In this document: positions 47,603-57,620 of the stretch, piece by piece | Layout of the letters: every line of letters begins with the position of its first letter | How positions within the stretch are numbered: the first letter of the stretch is position 1 | Origin: Methylococcaceae bacterium | Lineage (GTDB): Bacteria > Pseudomonadota > Gammaproteobacteria > Methylococcales > Methylomonadaceae | DNA length: 64,000 nucleotides | NCBI GenBank assembly: GCA_013140705.1 | Contig: JABFSH010000020.1 | Span: 62,001-126,000, forward strand | Direction: 5' to 3' | Position numbers and translations under genes: made by a program | The notes under the pieces: generated by a model | Databases searched by the model: none | The model's input: the letters and a program-made list of their open reading frames with translations, nothing else | What the model was told of the DNA's origin: nothing

Positions 47603-49051
47603 CTATTTGATTAAAAATAAACTCGCCAGCATCAAGACAATAAAAAATCCCATTGAATCGGTGATGGCGGTTAGCATAACGCTGGCGCCGACGGCGGGAT
47701 CTTTGCCGAATTTATGGCGAAATAATGGAATGCCGAGGCCAACCACAACGGCCACCATCAGATTGATGAACATGGCTATCGCCATAACAGCAGAAAGTGC
47801 CCAGTCCCGATACAGCAGAAAGCCAAGAAAGCCCATGATAAAGCCGATGAAGATCCCGTTTAATACGGCAAGAGTAAGTTCTTTTTTAATTAATCGGTGC
47901 ACGTTGGAAGACGAAATCTGCCCGAGAGCCAGTGACCGGATAATCAACATGCTGGTCTGATTGCCGGTATTGCCGCCCATAGCCGCTACGATGGGCATTA
48001 GGGAGGCCAGCGAGACCAACTGTAGAATAATATCTTCAAACAGCCCGATAATTCGAGTCGAGGCAAACGCTGTGATGATATTGATGATCAGCCAGCTCCA
48101 GCGGTTGCGTGCCGATTTCCAGACACTGGAGAACAAGTCTTCTTCTTCACCTACCCCCGCCTGAGTCAGGATATCTTCATCCGACTTATCACGAATGAAA
48201 TCTAAAATAATATCAACGCAAAGTCGTCCCTGAAGTTCGCCATTACTATCGACCACTGGCGCTGAAATCAGGTCGTATCGTTCAAACGCGCGCGATGCTT
48301 CAGAAATCTCCTGATCAACCTGAAACATGACGAAATCGGTCACCATGACATCGGAAACGTGTTTGAAGGGAGAATGGGTGAGGAGGCGTTGCAACGGTAA
48401 TATACCTTTCACCCGATTATCCTGGTCAACGACGAATAACTTATCTGTATTACTGGGCAGTTTGCCGAGTTTACGGATATAGGCCTTGATGGCTTTTAAA
48501 TTGAGATCATCTCTGATGGTGATCATGCCAAAATCCATGCGCGAGCCGACCTGATTTTCCTGATAAGCCAGAATGGTATTCAGATGCAAACGTTCTTTGC
48601 TGTTTAGCGAGCGCAGGATTTTCAGCATTGCCCGCTTTGGCAAATCGGCCGCCAGATCGGCAATCTCATCGGTATCCAGGTTACTGGCAACGGTTGCCAG
48701 CTCTTCGGCTTCCATGCCTGAAATCAGCGTTTGTCGCACGGCGTCGGATACTTCCAGCAACACTTGCCCGTCAAGTTCGGATTTTATGGCATCCCAGGCA
48801 ATCTCACGTTGATCCAGCGGTAACGATTCAAGAATATAGGCAATATCCGCAGGATGCAATTGGGCGAATTTATCCTGCAGACGGGTTTTGTGCTGTTTAT
48901 GAAGTACCGCTTCAATCAACTCGTGATTGGTTGCCGGTCCTCTTTGCACCAAAGATGTTTCCAGTTGCTGTTTGTCCAGGAGTGTGATGACTTCCTGCAG
49001 TTGATGCTGTAAAAACTGTGCTGGACTGAGTTTGTCTGAGGGTACCGTCAT
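47603..49051 (-). CDS. mgtE: Magnesium transporter MgtE
   Basis: 482 aa. N-terminal superhelical MgtE domain (about 30-160), a CBS pair (about 165-285) that senses cytoplasmic Mg2+, and five C-terminal membrane helices with the pore segment MPIVAAMGGNTGNQTSMLIIR near 365-385. Passive Mg2+ channel/transporter of the inner membrane. ATG at 49051. Converges with nadE; the 256 bp between them show no strong terminator. Confidence 0.95.
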   Translation of the reverse strand: MTVPSDKLSPAQFLQHQLQEVITLLDKQQLETSLVQRGPATNHELIEAVLHKQHKTRLQDKFAQLHPADIAYILESLPLDQREIAWDAIKSELDGQVLLEVSDAVRQTLISGMEAEELATVASNLDTDEIADLAADLPKRAMLKILRSLNSKERLHLNTILAYQENQVGSRMDFGMITIRDDLNLKAIKAYIRKLGKLPSNTDKLFVVDQDNRVKGILPLQRLLTHSPFKHVSDVMVTDFVMFQVDQEISEASRAFERYDLISAPVVDSNGELQGRLCVDIILDFIRDKSDEDILTQAGVGEEEDLFSSVWKSARNRWSWLIINIITAFASTRIIGLFEDIILQLVSLASLMPIVAAMGGNTGNQTSMLIIRSLALGQISSSNVHRLIKKELTLAVLNGIFIGFIMGFLGFLLYRDWALSAVMAIAMFINLMVAVVVGLGIPLFRHKFGKDPAVGASVMLTAITDSMGFFIVLMLASLFLIK

Positions 49052-49129
49052 AAGGATCTCAATGAATTTGCTTTGCTTCTATGGGGCCCCAGTGAAGTCC
49101 AAATGGGTAAAGTCTAAACGATGAAAGTG

Positions 49130-49876
49130 TTATTTACTAATACGAGCCAGAATTTCCCGCCAAAGTTCATTATAAGCAAGGGTTGAACGGCTTTTAGTAA
49201 TATAGCCGCCTAACGGCATTCTTGCCAAACCCATTTGCTCAATATCGCTGGCATAAGGAATGGCTGTTGTCAAAACCTCCGGATGCTGAGCCTGCAGGGT
49301 ATCCATAATATCACGATGCATTTTTTTGCGGCGATCTGCCATGGAAAAAAAGGGGATCAGTTGTAACATGGCAAGGTCATGATTTTCGATAAATTTTTTT
49401 AATTGTTCCAGTGTTCTTAACGATAACGTGGTTGGGATAATGGGTGAGAGCAGCGCATCAGCAGCAGCAAAAACAGCTTCCGACAATAATGAAATATTGG
49501 GAGGGCAATCCAAAAAGATAAAATCATAGTCGGCTGCAAGTGGAATGAGCAGCTTTTTTAATTGCCTGGTTGGCTTTTTTTTGTCGTCCAGAACCAAGTC
49601 AAGATTTCTGAAGGAAAAATCGGCTGGCAATAAATCCAGATTTTCAAAGTCAGTGGCTTTAATCAGGTCATCCAGCTCTCGTTTACCGGCGATTAATTGT
49701 TTGCTGCCACCTTTAACTTTGGGTTTGATACGAAAGTAATAACTGCTGGCCGCTTGCGGGTCAAGATCCCAAACCAACGTTCGAAAGCCGGATCGTGCAG
49801 CAATAAAAGCCAGATTGACGGTTGATGCGGTTTTGCCTACACCACCTTTAATGCTATAGAAAGCCAATACTTTCAT
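49130..49876 (-). CDS. ParA family ATPase (orphan)
   Basis: 248 aa. Deviant Walker A KGGVGKTAS at residues 10-18, the A' motif VWDLDPQAAS and Walker B FIFLDCPPNIS. The ATG at 49876 has GAGG eight bases upstream. There is no parB and no chromosome-origin gene nearby, so this is an orphan ParA/MinD-type protein that positions some cargo other than the chromosome (inference). Standard length for the short ParA class. Confidence 0.9.
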   Translation of the reverse strand: MKVLAFYSIKGGVGKTASTVNLAFIAARSGFRTLVWDLDPQAASSYYFRIKPKVKGGSKQLIAGKRELDDLIKATDFENLDLLPADFSFRNLDLVLDDKKKPTRQLKKLLIPLAADYDFIFLDCPPNISLLSEAVFAAADALLSPIIPTTLSLRTLEQLKKFIENHDLAMLQLIPFFSMADRRKKMHRDIMDTLQAQHPEVLTTAIPYASDIEQMGLARMPLGGYITKSRSTLAYNELWREILARISK

Positions 49877-50033
49877 ACTATGCGCCTCTAAAACCGCTTT
49901 TTAGGTTATGGTTAACAGTATTTCTTAACGGCATGAAACGCGCCCACGACACTCGTCATTACGCTGTTTTTCAATTGTGCCGACAGAACCGGCAACCCAT
50001 GTGTGATTAAAAGGGCTTGATTTAACAACTGAA

Positions 50034-51050
50034 CTAGAATCTTTGCTTATTTCTGTTTCGCCAAAAATCGGTTGCAATCTGTTGTGCCAGTTGTTGCGAG
50101 TCCGCTTTCCCTAACAGCTTGATAGCTATAGCCGCTGTGCCGATGATGGCGGCTTCGGCAAATTCATCCTGTGACTTGCCTTGCCAGACTAACGGTAATT
50201 GTTGGGCGTCCAGTTGATCCGGCTTAACATGGCGATGCGCGAACAGGGCGGGCCAATGTTCATCCGATAGCTCGCCATTGTGTACACTTTGTACCAGACA
50301 GTCCATATCCGGATTGCGCTCCGTTTCTCCCCCTTCACCTTTTAATACCGCCATATGCGGTTGTTGAATCAAAGCAGCGGCTTGTTGATGAACAGGGCGG
50401 TACCCAGGGTGAAAAATTCCCTGAATGCTGTATGGGGCATTAAATGGATTTAACATGCGTACCAGCGTATGCACTGGAGAGCGCAGACCCAGTATCGGTC
50501 GTAATTCAATAATCTCATGCAGCTTTGGACAGAACTTTTCCAATGACAAATAGCTGAAGCGCTGTTGATGAAGTTGCTGTTCGGCCTGTTCCATATCTGT
50601 AGCCGCTTGCAAACCCAGGAATCCGAGCATGTCTTGCGTGTAAAGCCGACCTGCGGAATGGCCGCTGGAACCGTGCATGAAAACGCTGATGCCGTTTTCG
50701 GTCAGCAATAGCGCAGATAGCAAAAACCAGGGTAAATGACGGCGCTTGCCGGCATAGGTAGACCAATCCAGGTCGACGCTGACGGAATGAGGGGCTACAT
50801 GGCTTGATTCTTTAGCAGCCTGAACAAAGCCGGCCAGTTCTTCCGGTGTTTCTTCCTTGACCCGCATGAGCATTAAGAATGCCCCCAGCTGTACCGGGAG
50901 TACCTGATTAGCCAGAATCATTTTCATGGCCTGATAGGCTTCATCCTGAGTCAGTGGTCGGGAGCCTTTTTTGCCCTTACCCAGAATACGAATGGTTTCG
51001 GCGAACGGATGTTCTGGGTGTGGGGTTTGCAGGTGGTGGCTGAATGTCAT
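50034..51050 (-). CDS. ybiB: YbiB/TrpD2 family protein (anthranilate phosphoribosyltransferase-like fold)
   Basis: 338 aa. N-terminal helical domain (RPLTQDEAYQAMKMILANQV, then QLGAFLMLMRVKEETPEEL) and a catalytic-like domain with HGSSGHSAGRLYTQD, as in TrpD. E. coli YbiB (TrpD2) is a nucleic-acid-binding relative without shown phosphoribosyltransferase activity. Starts on the ATGA overlap with cyoE, hence translationally coupled to it. Confidence 0.85.
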   Translation of the reverse strand: MTFSHHLQTPHPEHPFAETIRILGKGKKGSRPLTQDEAYQAMKMILANQVLPVQLGAFLMLMRVKEETPEELAGFVQAAKESSHVAPHSVSVDLDWSTYAGKRRHLPWFLLSALLLTENGISVFMHGSSGHSAGRLYTQDMLGFLGLQAATDMEQAEQQLHQQRFSYLSLEKFCPKLHEIIELRPILGLRSPVHTLVRMLNPFNAPYSIQGIFHPGYRPVHQQAAALIQQPHMAVLKGEGGETERNPDMDCLVQSVHNGELSDEHWPALFAHRHVKPDQLDAQQLPLVWQGKSQDEFAEAAIIGTAAIAIKLLGKADSQQLAQQIATDFWRNRNKQRF

Positions 51051-51934
51051 AGGGTGATAAAAAAGTAATGGTCAACCAGCAAAATGGCAAACAGGAGGGT
51101 AATATATATGATGGAATAGGCGAACGTTTGCATGGCTGTTTTATTGTCTTTTTTGCGCATCATCAGAATGGCCAGACCAATGAAAATGAGGCCCAGTGGC
51201 AGCGCGGCTGCCAGATAGATCAGTCCGCTCATGCCTGTCAGATAAGGCAGTAGCGTGACGATTAACAATAACACCGTGTAAAGCAAAATCTGCAGTCGGG
51301 TAAAGTCAGAGCCGTGGGTGACCGGCAGCATCGGGATATTGACCTTGGCGTATTCTTCGCGTCTGGCAATGGCCAGTGCCCAAAAGTGGGGAGGCGTCCA
51401 GACGAAAATGATGAGCACCAGGAGCAGAGCATAGGGGTGGATACTATTGCTAATGGCGCACCAGCCCAATAAGGGAGGCGTGGCGCCGAATGCGCCGCCT
51501 ATGACAATGTTTTGCGGTGTTGCTCTTTTGAGATAAAGCGTATACACAATGGCGTAGCCAAACAGCGACAAAAAGGTCAGTAACGCTGTCAGGACATTGA
51601 CCTTCACGATCAGCAGAACCATTGAGCTGATGCCCAGCAACAACGCAAAGCTGAGCACATTGGTGGCCGTTAGGTGACCTTTGGGTAATGGCCGTTGTTT
51701 GGTGCGTGCCATTTCGGCATCGGCTTTTCGATCGATAAACTGATTGATGGCGGCGGCTGAAGAGGCAGAGAGCGCAATCCCCACGATGCCATAAACAAGC
51801 TTGTCGAGCGGCGGCAGTCCTGGAACGGCCAATAACATGCCAACAGCCGCAGTAAACAGCATTTCCAGAACAACATTCGGCTTGCACAGCGTCAGATAGT
51901 TTTTCCAGGAAATTGCAGGAGTAGAAGTAGCCAT
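51047..51934 (-). CDS. cyoE: Protoheme IX farnesyltransferase (heme O synthase)
   Basis: 295 aa, nine membrane helices. Adds farnesyl to heme B to form heme O for terminal oxidases. UbiA-type Asp-rich motif NQFIDRKADAEM followed by RTKQRPLP near 65-85, and the second motif near YAKVNIPMLPVTHG. ATG at 51934. No cytochrome oxidase genes are in the window, so the usual cta cluster is not seen. Confidence 0.95.
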   Translation of the reverse strand: MATSTPAISWKNYLTLCKPNVVLEMLFTAAVGMLLAVPGLPPLDKLVYGIVGIALSASSAAAINQFIDRKADAEMARTKQRPLPKGHLTATNVLSFALLLGISSMVLLIVKVNVLTALLTFLSLFGYAIVYTLYLKRATPQNIVIGGAFGATPPLLGWCAISNSIHPYALLLVLIIFVWTPPHFWALAIARREEYAKVNIPMLPVTHGSDFTRLQILLYTVLLLIVTLLPYLTGMSGLIYLAAALPLGLIFIGLAILMMRKKDNKTAMQTFAYSIIYITLLFAILLVDHYFFITL

Positions 51935-52036
51935 CGTTTAAAAACACCAGATTTATGATTATTCTATAGAATACAGTGAACCAATCATTATTGAAATAGT
52001 CCGACGCGCTATCATTTTTATTTAAAAGAGAGAGTT

Positions 52037-53389
52037 ATGAATAAACAATTATTGTATGCCGCTCTACTGTGCTTGCCCGTGATGAATTGCGGCGCGGCGA
52101 CAAAAGCATCTGAACACATTCTGGGCAACGGTTTAAAAATAGTGGTTAAGGAAGACCACCGTTCGCCTGTGGTTGTTTCCCAAGTCTGGTATAAAGTTGG
52201 CTCCAGTTATGAGTCGGGCGGCATTACGGGTATCTCTCACATGCTCGAACACATGATGTTCAAGGGAACAGACAAGCATCCTGCTGGCGAATTTTCGCGG
52301 ATCATTGCTGAAAATGGTGGTGATGAGAATGCATTTACCGGTCAGGATTATACGGCGTATTTTCAGACCATGGAAGCAACTCGATTGGCCGTCAGTTTTG
52401 AACTGGAAGCTGACAGAATGCGGCATCTGCACTTGCTGGCCGATGAGTTAAAAAAGGAATTACAAGTGGTGACAGAAGAACGCAGGATGAGAACCGATGA
52501 CAATCCACAGGCTAAAATGCAGGAGCATTTTGCCAGCGTGGCCTATTCAAACAGCCCTTACAAAAATCCGATCATTGGCTGGCCATCGGATATCGCCGGT
52601 TATACGGTAGAAGACATACAAGCCTGGTATCAGCGCTGGTACGCGCCGAATAACGCGATAGTCGTTGTTGTTGGTGATGTTAAGACACCGGATGTCATTG
52701 CATTGGCGGAAAAATACTTTGGTGATTTACAGAAAAGTGACATTAAACCACTGAAGCCACAAGCCGAAATAGAGCAGTTAGGCATGCGCAAAATGAAGGT
52801 AAAAGTGCCGGCAAAACTACCCTCCATTGTTATGGGTTATAAAGTACCGGTATTAAAGTCGGCAGAGCAGGAATGGGAAGCTTATGCATTGGAAGTGTTG
52901 GCGGGCGTTCTGGATGGCGGAAGTAGTGCCCGTTTAAGTTCGGGGTTGGTACGTGGCAGGCAAATTGCCGTTGCTGCTGACGCTGGCTACAGCTTGACAG
53001 AGCGTCTACCCAGTCTGTTTGAACTGGAAGCGACACCAGTCGAAGGGAAAACTGTCGAGGAACTGGAGGCAGCGTTGAAGGCAGAAATCACCAAGTTGCA
53101 GGATGAATTAGTAAAAACTGATGAATTGCTACGGATTAAAGCACAGGTGCTGGCCAGTGCTGTTTATGAGCGGGATTCCAATTTTTATCAGGCTATGCAA
53201 CTGGGCATGCTGGAAACAGTTGGTTTAGGCTGGCAAAAAGCCGATGAATACGTCCCTAAAATAAACCAGGTGACTGCCGAGCAGGTGCGTGATGTCGCCC
53301 GAAAATATTTGATTGAGGATCACCTGAATGTGGCGTATCTGGATCCTCAACCCATCAATGAAAAAACGGACAATAAAGGAGCTAAGTAA
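52037..53389 (+). CDS. M16 family zinc peptidase (catalytic subunit)
   Basis: 450 aa. Signal peptide (about 1-20), then the inverted zinc motif HxxEH as HMLEHMMFKGT near residue 70, with the downstream Glu in the EELKKELQVVTEERR helix about 75 residues later. M16B-type peptidase, predicted periplasmic. GAGAGAG lies ahead of the ATG. Overlaps the next M16 gene by one base (TAATG); the two probably form a heterodimer like the processing peptidase alpha/beta pair. Confidence 0.92.
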   Translation: MNKQLLYAALLCLPVMNCGAATKASEHILGNGLKIVVKEDHRSPVVVSQVWYKVGSSYESGGITGISHMLEHMMFKGTDKHPAGEFSRIIAENGGDENAFTGQDYTAYFQTMEATRLAVSFELEADRMRHLHLLADELKKELQVVTEERRMRTDDNPQAKMQEHFASVAYSNSPYKNPIIGWPSDIAGYTVEDIQAWYQRWYAPNNAIVVVVGDVKTPDVIALAEKYFGDLQKSDIKPLKPQAEIEQLGMRKMKVKVPAKLPSIVMGYKVPVLKSAEQEWEAYALEVLAGVLDGGSSARLSSGLVRGRQIAVAADAGYSLTERLPSLFELEATPVEGKTVEELEAALKAEITKLQDELVKTDELLRIKAQVLASAVYERDSNFYQAMQLGMLETVGLGWQKADEYVPKINQVTAEQVRDVARKYLIEDHLNVAYLDPQPINEKTDNKGAK

Positions 53390-54750
53390 TGCGTATTGGT
53401 TTAGCAGGATTCATGTTGCTGGTATTCAGTTCGGCAAACTGGGCGGCAGCAAAAATTGAGCATTGGCAGACGTCACAAGGCAGTCGGGTTTATTATGTTC
53501 AAACCGATGATTTGCCAATGGTTGATATTCAAGTGGTATTTGATGCCGGTAGTGCTCGGGATGGTTCTTCGGAAGGTGTTTCGGCATTAACGACGGGCCT
53601 GCTGGATACCGGCGCAGGAACCTGGAATGCCGATCAGATTGCACAACGCTTTGAAAGTGTTGGTGCACAATTTGGCGCCAGTTCGTCAATCGATATGGCT
53701 TCGTTAACATTACGGACACTGTCGGATAAAACCTTGTTCGACAAAGCTCTGGAAACGATGCAGGTGATACTGACCAAGCCCGGTTTCAACGAAGCGGATT
53801 TTCAACGCGAAAAAAACCGGACCTTGGCCGGATTGAAACAACAGGAAGAATCACCGGCGGAATTGGCTAGCATCGCCTTTTATAATGCGTTGTATGGGGA
53901 TCATCCCTATGCTCACCCAACCTCCGGCACTATCCAGACAGTCTCCGGCTTTAAAGTCGATGATCTGCGCAAGTTTTATCAGCAGTACTTTGTAGCGGCC
54001 AATGCCGTGATTGTAATTGTGGGTGATGTAAACAAGCAGCAGGCGGAACAAACCGCTGAAAAGCTGGTTGCGGGATTGCCAGTTGGCCAAAAACCCGAAC
54101 CTTTGCCCGATGTTGGACAGCCAGTCAAGGGTAAACTGCAACATATTGAATTTCCATCCACGCAAACTCATGTACTGGTCGGTGTGCCGGGAACTTACCG
54201 CAAAGATCCTGATTATTTTAATCTCTATGTCGGTAATCATATTCTGGGCGGAAGTGGTCTTGTATCCAAACTTTTTGAAGAGGTTAGAGAAAAGCGCGGG
54301 CTGGCCTATAGCGCCAACAGTGCATTTATCCCATTAAGTCGCCCAGGCCCTTTCCTGGTGAGCTTACAAACGCGTAATGACCAGACCAAAGAAGCGTTGC
54401 AGGTACTCAATAAAACATTGACCGACTTTATAGAAAAAGGGCCAACTGATGTTGAATTGACTGCCGCGAAGAAAAATATAACCGGCGGTTTTGCGATGCG
54501 TTTTGATACGAACAAGGAACTTGCCAGTTATGTCGGAATGATTGGTTTTTATGACCTTCCTCTGGATTATTTGGACAAGTTCCAGGAAAAAATTGATCAG
54601 GTGACAGTTGCTTCAATCACTGATGCTTTAAAGCGTCGAGTCAAGCCCCAATTGTTGCAAACAATCACTGTAGGTAAGGCCGCGGGTGAAGTCAAAACGT
54701 CTCGCCGTTCAGAAAGAAAGGGCCGGGGACATCGCAACAGTGAAAAATAA
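53389..54750 (+). CDS. M16 family peptidase-like partner (zinc site lost)
   Basis: 453 aa. Signal peptide about 1-20. The position of HxxEH is occupied by SALTTGLLDTGA, so the zinc ligands are missing. The C-terminal substrate-binding segment (EVREKRGLAYSANS, the R/Y pair) is intact. This is the usual non-catalytic, substrate-binding partner of the upstream peptidase. Its 3' end overlaps the rsmD start. Confidence 0.9.
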   Translation: MRIGLAGFMLLVFSSANWAAAKIEHWQTSQGSRVYYVQTDDLPMVDIQVVFDAGSARDGSSEGVSALTTGLLDTGAGTWNADQIAQRFESVGAQFGASSSIDMASLTLRTLSDKTLFDKALETMQVILTKPGFNEADFQREKNRTLAGLKQQEESPAELASIAFYNALYGDHPYAHPTSGTIQTVSGFKVDDLRKFYQQYFVAANAVIVIVGDVNKQQAEQTAEKLVAGLPVGQKPEPLPDVGQPVKGKLQHIEFPSTQTHVLVGVPGTYRKDPDYFNLYVGNHILGGSGLVSKLFEEVREKRGLAYSANSAFIPLSRPGPFLVSLQTRNDQTKEALQVLNKTLTDFIEKGPTDVELTAAKKNITGGFAMRFDTNKELASYVGMIGFYDLPLDYLDKFQEKIDQVTVASITDALKRRVKPQLLQTITVGKAAGEVKTSRRSERKGRGHRNSEK

Positions 54751-55291
54751 GGTCAGGATTATCGGTGGTGAATGGCGTAGTCGCCAGTTGCAATTTATCG
54801 ATGCGCCTAGTTTAAGACCGACACCATCGAGAGTTCGGGAAACCTTATTCAACTGGTTACAACATGACATTCCAGGCAGTCATTGTCTGGACTTGTTTGC
54901 AGGAAGCGGTGCCTTGGGATTTGAAGCCGCTTCCCGAGGTGCAAAATCTGTTGTCCAGATTGAGAATAATCCGCAGGTGTGTCGATCACTAAAGGAAAAT
55001 GCAATCGCATTGTCTGCAAGCCAGATCAAAATTGTACAAATGGATGCTTTGCGGTATTTGGCGGGCAATGCCGAATTGGCCGATGTGGTTTTTATCGATC
55101 CGCCGTTCGGACTGAATTTAGTGTCAACAAGTTGCCAATGGCTCGAAGACAACTTATGGTTGGCGCAGCAGGCAAAAATTTATATCGAGGCGGAAAATAC
55201 CTTAAAACTTGAAAACATGCCAGCAAACTGGCGATTGCTCAAAAGTAAAGTGGCGGGGGAAGTAAGCTATTATCTTTATGAACGAGCTTAA
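54740..55291 (+). CDS. rsmD: 16S rRNA (guanine966-N2)-methyltransferase
   Basis: 183 aa. Rossmann methyltransferase with the SAM motif CLDLFAGSGALGFEAASRG and the catalytic DPPF (FIDPPFGLN). The N-terminal RIIGGEWRSRQLQF and the RPTPSRVRETLFNWL loop are RsmD signatures. GTG at 54740 is the best start; it overlaps the M16 gene by 11 bases, which suggests coupling. The open frame further upstream is inside the M16 gene and rejected. Confidence 0.93.
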   Translation: MKNKVRIIGGEWRSRQLQFIDAPSLRPTPSRVRETLFNWLQHDIPGSHCLDLFAGSGALGFEAASRGAKSVVQIENNPQVCRSLKENAIALSASQIKIVQMDALRYLAGNAELADVVFIDPPFGLNLVSTSCQWLEDNLWLAQQAKIYIEAENTLKLENMPANWRLLKSKVAGEVSYYLYERA

Positions 55292-55390
55292 AAGTGCCTT
55301 GGTTTATAATTTCAGGTTTCTTGGGGGTGGGGTTACTGATTGAATCGAAAATGGCAATGCATCGATACGCCAGTTCAATGGATTAGCTGA

Positions 55391-56014
55391 TTACGCAGGA
55401 GGGGTAAATCGGGGAATGCCTTTAACAGCCATTTTTTTCATGTTGACATATTGCAAGCCAATTAAAGTGCCGGAGTCAGCAATGGGGTCAACCCAAATGA
55501 TTTTGATTTCACCCGCCAAATCCAGGCGTTTAAATTCAAATACAGTGATAATCCCTTCTTCAACAGTGATTTTCTCGTCAATCCGGATCATTATTCCTTC
55601 CACGGAAACATTGACGGCATCAAACTCGTGATATTTGCCGCCCAGTAATATCTGTCCAGGCCCCGGCATGCTTTTTCGGTAGGCTTTTCTTTTATACAGC
55701 AGGTTATCCACTTCGTAGGTTACGTTTTTAAATTCCAGGGCAATCAGTATGTGATTGTCCTTGAGATCGACCCGAATCACTTCGGCTTCACCCGCCAGGC
55801 GCAATTCCGGTAAATACAGGTCAATGACGGTCGATACCAATAACGAATCGAATATGCTTTTGATATCTCGATCATTGCTGTTGCAATTTAATTCGGCTAG
55901 TAAACCGGTTATTGAAATATTTTTTACGGTAATTCCCTGTTCTTCTCCGCCCATATATATCAAACCATGCGACGTTAAGTTTCTGCGATGAGGTCGACTG
56001 GGCCCTAAATTCAT
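55391..56014 (-). CDS. Tandem PilZ-domain protein
   Basis: 207 aa soluble protein with two PilZ-like halves. First: RRNLTS near residue 11 with NISITG near 32. Second: YRKSMPG near 112 with NVSVEG near 134. Each pair resembles RxxxR plus (D/N)xSxxG, though the second arginine of the first element is not clearly conserved, so only one half may bind c-di-GMP. ATG at 56014. It stands alone between rsmD and rimO. Confidence 0.75.
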   Translation of the reverse strand: MNLGPSRPHRRNLTSHGLIYMGGEEQGITVKNISITGLLAELNCNSNDRDIKSIFDSLLVSTVIDLYLPELRLAGEAEVIRVDLKDNHILIALEFKNVTYEVDNLLYKRKAYRKSMPGPGQILLGGKYHEFDAVNVSVEGIMIRIDEKITVEEGIITVFEFKRLDLAGEIKIIWVDPIADSGTLIGLQYVNMKKMAVKGIPRFTPPA

Positions 56015-56199
56015 TATGCATCTCCATAGTGAGCAATTTAAGTTAAGCTTATTGAAAGCAATTATAGTAACTTAATTAAGATTCACTGGATTTTCTTAAG
56101 CTTGTTTCTCAGGGTGCCGATACGCTGTTAATAACAGATCCGCATGCCGGCTTCAGCGCAACGTCCAGGTTCCGCCCCTCACCACAAACAGTTTCCACA

Positions 56200-57510
56200 T
56201 TAAACCAAATGTCCCCATAAATCATATTCATCCGCCTCTTCGAGTTCGACTTCGACGAAATCACCGACGTTCAGGCGGGTTGCTCCATCAATGAAAACCT
56301 GCCCGTCGATTTCAGGTGCATCGGCCTTGCTTCTGGCCACTGCACCTTCTTCTACGACCTCGTCAATTAAAACAGTTTCGATGCGGCCAATTCGATTTTG
56401 CAGGCGTTGCGCACTAATATCGGCTTGATGTTCCATAAAACGCGCCAGACGTTCCTGTTTGAGTTCTTCAGGAATGGCTCCTGGTAAATCATTGGCTACC
56501 GCGCCTTTGACCGGTGAATAGGCAAAACAGCCGACTCGGTCGAGTTGTGCAGCGGTCAGAAATTGCAGCAATTCTTCAAATTCCTGTTCCGTTTCGCCTG
56601 GAAACCCAACAATAAACGTGCTGCGCAAGGTGATGTCCGGGCAGATTCCGCGCCAGGCTTTAATACGCTCCAGATTATTCTGGCTGGCGGCTGGACGTTT
56701 CATCAACTTGAGAATGCGGCTGTTGGCGTGTTGAAAGGGAATATCCAGATAAGGCAGGATTTTACCATCTGCCATTAATGGGATGACATCGTCAACATGC
56801 GGGTAAGGGTAAACATAATGCATGCGCACCCAGATGCCGAGATCGCCTAGGGCCTTGGCCAGATCATAGAATCGGGTTTTGATGGCGCGGCCGCGCCAGT
56901 CACGAGGCTGATATTTTAAGTCCAGACCGTAGGCGCTGGTATCCTGCGAAACGATCAACAGCTCTTTTACCCCGGCATTCGCCAAACGTTCGGCTTCCTG
57001 CATGACATCGTCAACCGGTCGGCTCACCAGATCACCGCGCATGGAGGGTATGATGCAGAAGGTGCAGCGATGATTACAACCTTCGGAAATTTTCAAGTAG
57101 GCATAATGACTTGGAGTCAGTTTGATGCCTTGGGGCGGGACCAGGCTGATAAACGGATTGTGTGGCGGCGGCAGATGTTCATGCACCGATGAGACGACTT
57201 CATCAATAGCATGTGCGCCGGTGATTTTTAATACTTGCGGATGACGGGCTCGAATTTCGTCTTCTCTGGCGCCCAGGCAGCCGGTGACAATGACTTTGCC
57301 ATTTTCAGCCAGGGCTTCGCCAATACTGTCGAGCGATTCTTCAACGGCTGCATCAATGAAACCGCAGGTATTGACGACGACCAGGTCGGCATCTTTGTAA
57401 TTGGACGAAATGCTGTAGCCTTCGGAACGGAGTTTGGTCAAGATTTTTTCGCTATCGACCAGGGCTTTGGGGCAGCCCAGACTAATAAAACCAATATGCG
57501 GTGCAGTCAT
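56200..57510 (-). CDS. rimO: Ribosomal protein S12 methylthiotransferase
   Basis: 436 aa. Adds a methylthio group to Asp of ribosomal protein S12. N-terminal methylthiotransferase domain ([35 protein letters not shown]: three cluster cysteines), radical-SAM CxxxCxxC in [17 protein letters not shown], and C-terminal TRAM domain. The [10 protein letters not shown] motif separates RimO from MiaB. ATG at 57510. Confidence 0.96.
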   Translation of the reverse strand: MTAPHIGFISLGCPKALVDSEKILTKLRSEGYSISSNYKDADLVVVNTCGFIDAAVEESLDSIGEALAENGKVIVTGCLGAREDEIRARHPQVLKITGAHAIDEVVSSVHEHLPPPHNPFISLVPPQGIKLTPSHYAYLKISEGCNHRCTFCIIPSMRGDLVSRPVDDVMQEAERLANAGVKELLIVSQDTSAYGLDLKYQPRDWRGRAIKTRFYDLAKALGDLGIWVRMHYVYPYPHVDDVIPLMADGKILPYLDIPFQHANSRILKLMKRPAASQNNLERIKAWRGICPDITLRSTFIVGFPGETEQEFEELLQFLTAAQLDRVGCFAYSPVKGAVANDLPGAIPEELKQERLARFMEHQADISAQRLQNRIGRIETVLIDEVVEEGAVARSKADAPEIDGQVFIDGATRLNVGDFVEVELEEADEYDLWGHLV

Positions 57511-57620
57511 TAATATCTCGTGAATAATTAAACTTGGGTAGTTTAGCGGATTGACGGTCAGTACGTAAGACCGCTGACAACAAATACAAGCAACCGCAAG
57601 CGGGGCGGTAAAAATCCAGG

